Source: Atkinsonella hypoxylon (Eukaryota; Ascomycota; Sordariomycetes; Hypocreales; Clavicipitaceae). From it: 10,601 nucleotides of DNA. Location: assembly GCA_000729835.1 (NCBI GenBank), contig JFHB01000397.1, positions 1-10,601 on the forward strand, given 5' to 3'. The notes below the pieces were generated by a model. It searched no databases, was not told where the DNA came from, and saw only the letters and a program-made list of their open reading frames with translations. Shown here piece by piece: positions 8,275 to 10,601 of this stretch (the stretch's first letter is position 1; every line of letters begins with the position of its first letter). The position numbers and the translations under genes are program-made.

Positions 8275-8980
8275 TGTTAAAAATAAGCTACCCTATATAG
8301 CCTATTTTTATGCTTGCTAGTTGCCTATTAGTTGCTCTATTACGTAACTCTAACTAGGTCTTGTTACGTTAATTTTTAGTAGAGATATCGCTGTTACTAG
8401 GTGTAAAACATCTAGATTTAACTAAGGCAAAGTTGCCTAACCTATAGTTAACTTTAACTGCGATTTTCTCTACAACTAGCAATAGTAGAAATTCAAGAAG
8501 TATACTATTTAAAAGCTAAGAATTAGGGCTATCTAATAGTATAATTGTTAGATAGAGTTGCTTATAAGGGTTGCTTGTTATTAGTAGAATTTGTTAAATT
8601 ATATATATAGGCGTCTCGTTTGTATAGCTGTAAGTTAATTTTTTTGTTTTTATATAGTAAATCTTTTTGCGGAAATTATAAAGTAGCCTATAAGCCCCTT
8701 CTAGCGACTACAGCCCGCTAATATAGTTAGTAGGTCTATAAGGGACTGGAAAGATTTAAGATTCTACCCTTACCAAGTTTGTTACAGCGCTCTTAATATA
8801 AAGATACTACTATTACAGTTATCTATTGCCTCTACGTGATTTAGTACTATACACTACAGCTTGATTTAGGCCGCTGTTGCTTCCACTACGTGATAATTGC
8901 TAGGAGCAATTACAGGTGCTAAATATAAGAGACCACTATCCTCTTCTATCTAGTCCTGTAATCCCTATTATTTTCAATAA
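8275..8980 (+). repeat. LTR3: 3' LTR of copia copy B
   Basis: It starts TGTTAAAAATAAGC and ends TTTTCAATAA, aligning along its whole length with LTR2 and with the reverse complement of LTR1. Differences from LTR2 are mostly C-to-T and G-to-A. LTR3 shares variants with LTR1 against LTR2 (for example AGATTTAAC where LTR2 has AGAATCGAC), so LTR1 and LTR3 look closer. A 2-bp length difference from LTR2 lies near 8945. TATATA lies at 8651-8656. The final CA of LTR2 is absent, and gypsy coding sequence follows at once. Confidence 0.85.
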
Positions 8981-9530
8981 TTATAGATTAACTAAGGCAA
9001 AGGTAGCTATAATTATATAGAGTGTTTAAAAGCTATAGAAAATAGTTTAATCTAACTACTACACTATTAATACTATTATAGACTACTTACTAGTAAAGAG
9101 AATTATTAAATACACCTTACTTACTATAATAGATCTAGATAAAGCTAACCTAAAATTAGCTAAAGTAGCTAATTATTTATTGCAATTTAACCTAAAAGTC
9201 TTCTATATACTAGAAGTACTAAATGTAGTGCTAAATGCGCTCTTTAGGTTGCTAGTTATAGTTTTATACTAAGAGAAAGCTTATAATAGTAAATTTAATA
9301 AGCTTAATATAAGTGCGTTTTTTACTAAAGAATATAGCGCTATAGCAGTATTAAATAAAGGTTTAAAAGAGAAAATTATTTAAGGCTATAGTTTTAATCT
9401 AAAGCTTAATAGAATTATAGAAGGTATTAAGAACTTTTATAAGAAATAGAGTTAGTAAAATTAACAATAAAGACTAAGGATTCTGCTGTATAGATAGGCC
9501 CTATAAGACAATAGACTTTTATACTATTAT
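8979..9530 (+). pseudogene. Degenerate Ty3/gypsy pol, right half: RNase H to pre-integrase linker
   Basis: One frame starting AAT TAT at 8979 reads 'NYRLTKAKVAI', then 'IIDYLLVKRIIKYTLLTIIDLDKANLKLAKVANYLLQFNLKVFYILEVLNVVLNALFRL'. This lines up with the fungal gypsy RNase H pattern 'NYwpTElEvA..vW..rK', 'iyTDH..', 'sTDKLNLRLvRAsdYlq.F.LdirhkpGk.n.vpDALSRL'. After about 9250 comes 'FFTKEYSAIAVLNKGLKEKII*GYSFNLKLNRIIE', matching the linker 'y.atlvemspefrqrildGY..D..w.rI'. It continues the pol broken at 1121, but about 60-80 codons between the halves are missing. It stops at LTR4 before integrase. Stops are TAA/TAG only. Confidence 0.85.
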
Positions 9531-9773
9531 TGTTACGGTGGGATCTGACGTAGGTTTGTCGGAAGTAACGATAGGTTGTTGGATTTAATAGGTTATGCAA
9601 TAAATCGTAAGAGGAGTCGTAAGAGCTTCTATAAGGAGCATCTAGAAATAGTGTTCTAGTAAATAATTATTAATTGTTCAATCTAACTACCTAAGTGTTG
9701 CTTCTAACTACTTATATATAATTGCAGTTACGTGCACTAGTAACCTATAGGTCTATAGGATTATTCTATAATA
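9531..9773 (+). repeat. LTR4: LTR-like block, possibly a solo LTR
   Basis: At 9531 the sequence changes from RIP-worn gypsy coding sequence to TGTTACGGTGGG, with far more G, TpG and CpG over the next 80 bases. TGTTACGG is a plausible LTR start. A TATATAATTG motif lies near 9714-9723. A possible end is the RIP-altered CTATAATA near 9766-9773. No second copy exists here, and no clear target duplication was found (ATTAT occurs before the block and again at 9760-9764, which does not fit the likely end). The type of element is unknown and the right boundary is a guess. Confidence 0.4.
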
Positions 9774-10601
9774 AGTGCTACCCTTACAAAAAAGATTAGC
9801 TGTTCTAGCTGTTCTAAAATTAATTGTTAGTTGTTAAAAGGCGTATTAGATTAAACTAAATAACTTATTAATCTAGCTATTATAAAAGGCATAGAAAGGT
9901 AGTTATTATTTTATTACGTAAGTATATATTATTATTATTATAGTGCAATCTATAGTGTAGGTTGCTATATTTACGTATTTTCCTATGCACTTACAATGCC
10001 TAAATTACACTTATAATCTAGTAACTATTAAATCTATATATTAAATTAATAGATTTCCTTAAACCTAATAGAGCGTTAAAGCTTATTCTATATTCTATAT
10101 ATAAGTAAAGTTATATAAAATTATTCTAGATAATATTAAATCCTATAAATTAATCTTATATAATAAAGCTAATTTATTAAATCTATATAGTATATTCTTT
10201 ATATAAGATTATTCTATATAGTGTTAAAAGTATTAAAAATTAATCTATATTAAAGTAAATTTTCTGTTAGATCTCTTTAGTATATTTCTCTATATATATA
10301 TAGCTTATTTTAATCCTTAGGCATTAGTAATAGCAGTAAATTGTTAGTTAGTTATAGTAAGCTGTTAGTTCTCTCTAGAAAGTAAAGCTAAAGGATATTT
10401 CTAGCAGCTTTAAAGAGAGTTTTGCCTAGAAGGCGCTAGTTTTACGCTTAATAGGTATTTCTACTAGTTTACTTATAGCTAGCCTTTTAGTTAGCGTTTT
10501 TACCTTAGTTAGTGTTAGCTTTACTATAGAAGGTGTTTTTTATAGAATTAATAAAGAGAAATATATTAAAGATAGGTTAATTAAAATAAACTAAGCACTT
10601 C
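9774..10601. other. AT-rich stretch with no recognisable gene
   Basis: Neither strand gave a protein that I recognise. The gypsy integrase expected after 9530 is not resumed here. The stretch holds an (ATT)n run at 9928-9941. An 8-bp inverted repeat AAATCTAT/ATAGATTT lies at 10030-10037 and 10049-10056. Variants of ATTCTATATA/AATCTATATA recur between about 10030 and 10260, suggesting decayed short repeats. The last 300 bases have a higher GCT/AGC content. Read on the minus strand they give fragments such as 'LLSRENQQLTITNQQFTAITNA' when stops are read as Gln, of unknown origin. Confidence 0.5.

Larger units (their letters stand above)
6471..8980 (+). mobile_element. Ty1/copia retrotransposon copy B, 5'-truncated 3' half, forward orientation
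   Basis: It comprises RT and RNase H (6471 to about 8105), a 3' untranslated stretch (about 8106-8266), a polypurine tract (8267-8274) and LTR3 (8275-8980). Gag, protease and integrase are missing, and the left edge abuts the LTR5 leader stub. It is the same family as copy A in inverted orientation. Its right edge runs directly into gypsy RNase H. LTR2 could in principle be its 5' LTR. If so, the sequence between them (4693-6470) is not normal copia gag-integrase, so the pair would be a rearranged or composite unit. Confidence 0.85.

Noticed and set aside
3984..8980. LTR2 to LTR3 as one full-length copia element
   Set aside because: The interior has no recognisable gag, protease or integrase. 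It contains an unrelated LTR-like block, and no primer-binding site follows LTR2. LTR2 also differs from LTR3 where LTR3 and LTR1 agree. It cannot be fully excluded.
9928..9941. (ATT)n run as a functional site
   Set aside because: It is a simple microsatellite in an AT-rich background with nothing to support a role.
10030..10260. Short AT-rich palindromes and ATTCTATATA-like repeats as a MITE or replication origin
   Set aside because: In sequence this rich in TpA such matches are expected by chance, and no terminal inverted repeats or target duplication bound the stretch.
1..10601. CRISPR array, tRNA, rRNA or bacterial operon
   Set aside because: No regularly spaced direct repeats, no cloverleaf or rRNA-like sequence, and no ribosome-binding-site-led frames were seen. 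All recognisable coding sequence is from eukaryotic LTR retrotransposons.

Overview
This 10.6 kb window contains no intact gene that I can support. It is a nested, rearranged graveyard of retrotransposons, almost certainly from a filamentous ascomycete (Pezizomycotina). Three observations point there. The sequence is very AT- and TpA-rich. CpA/TpG is strongly depleted. The recognisable polymerase frames are broken almost only by TAA and TAG stops where Gln (CAA/CAG) or Trp (TGG) belongs, with few or no frameshifts. That is the mark of repeat-induced point mutation (RIP). The species cannot be named from the sequence; an AT-rich, gene-poor genome compartment is inferred.

Layout. (1) 1-1121, plus strand: Ty3/gypsy pol remnant covering the reverse transcriptase (RT) and the start of RNase H. 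(2) 1122-1816: a Ty1/copia-type long terminal repeat (LTR1) in reverse orientation. It is followed to 3979 by the 3' half of that copia element on the minus strand (copy A: RT, RNase H and the linker before RT). (3) 3984-4692: a second copy of the same LTR, now forward (LTR2), less mutated and flanked by a 4-bp ATAT repeat. (4) 4693-5987: an unidentified degenerate segment, with weak hints of a pogo/Fot1-like transposase tail. (5) 5988-6412: an unrelated LTR-like block (LTR5) with a TATA box, followed by a possible primer-binding site and short leader. (6) 6471-8274, plus strand: a second 3' half of the copia element (copy B), ending in LTR3 at 8275-8980. (7) 8979-9530, plus strand: the gypsy pol resumes in RNase H and runs into the linker before integrase. 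(8) 9531-about 9773: another, unrelated LTR-like block (LTR4). (9) About 9774-10601: AT-rich sequence with no recognisable gene.

How the parts relate. The gypsy element was the host. Copia copies A and B now sit inside it head-to-head, with 3' LTRs facing outward, forming a large imperfect inverted repeat (1122-3585 against 6471-8980). The two gypsy halves do not join: an estimated 60-80 codons of RNase H are missing between them. A single insertion cannot produce this. At least two opposite insertions followed by a central deletion or rearrangement are needed. RIP has replaced the catalytic Asp residues of all three RT modules (YVDD to YVDN twice, YIDD to YINN once), so none can be active. 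No host gene, tRNA, rRNA or CRISPR array was seen.
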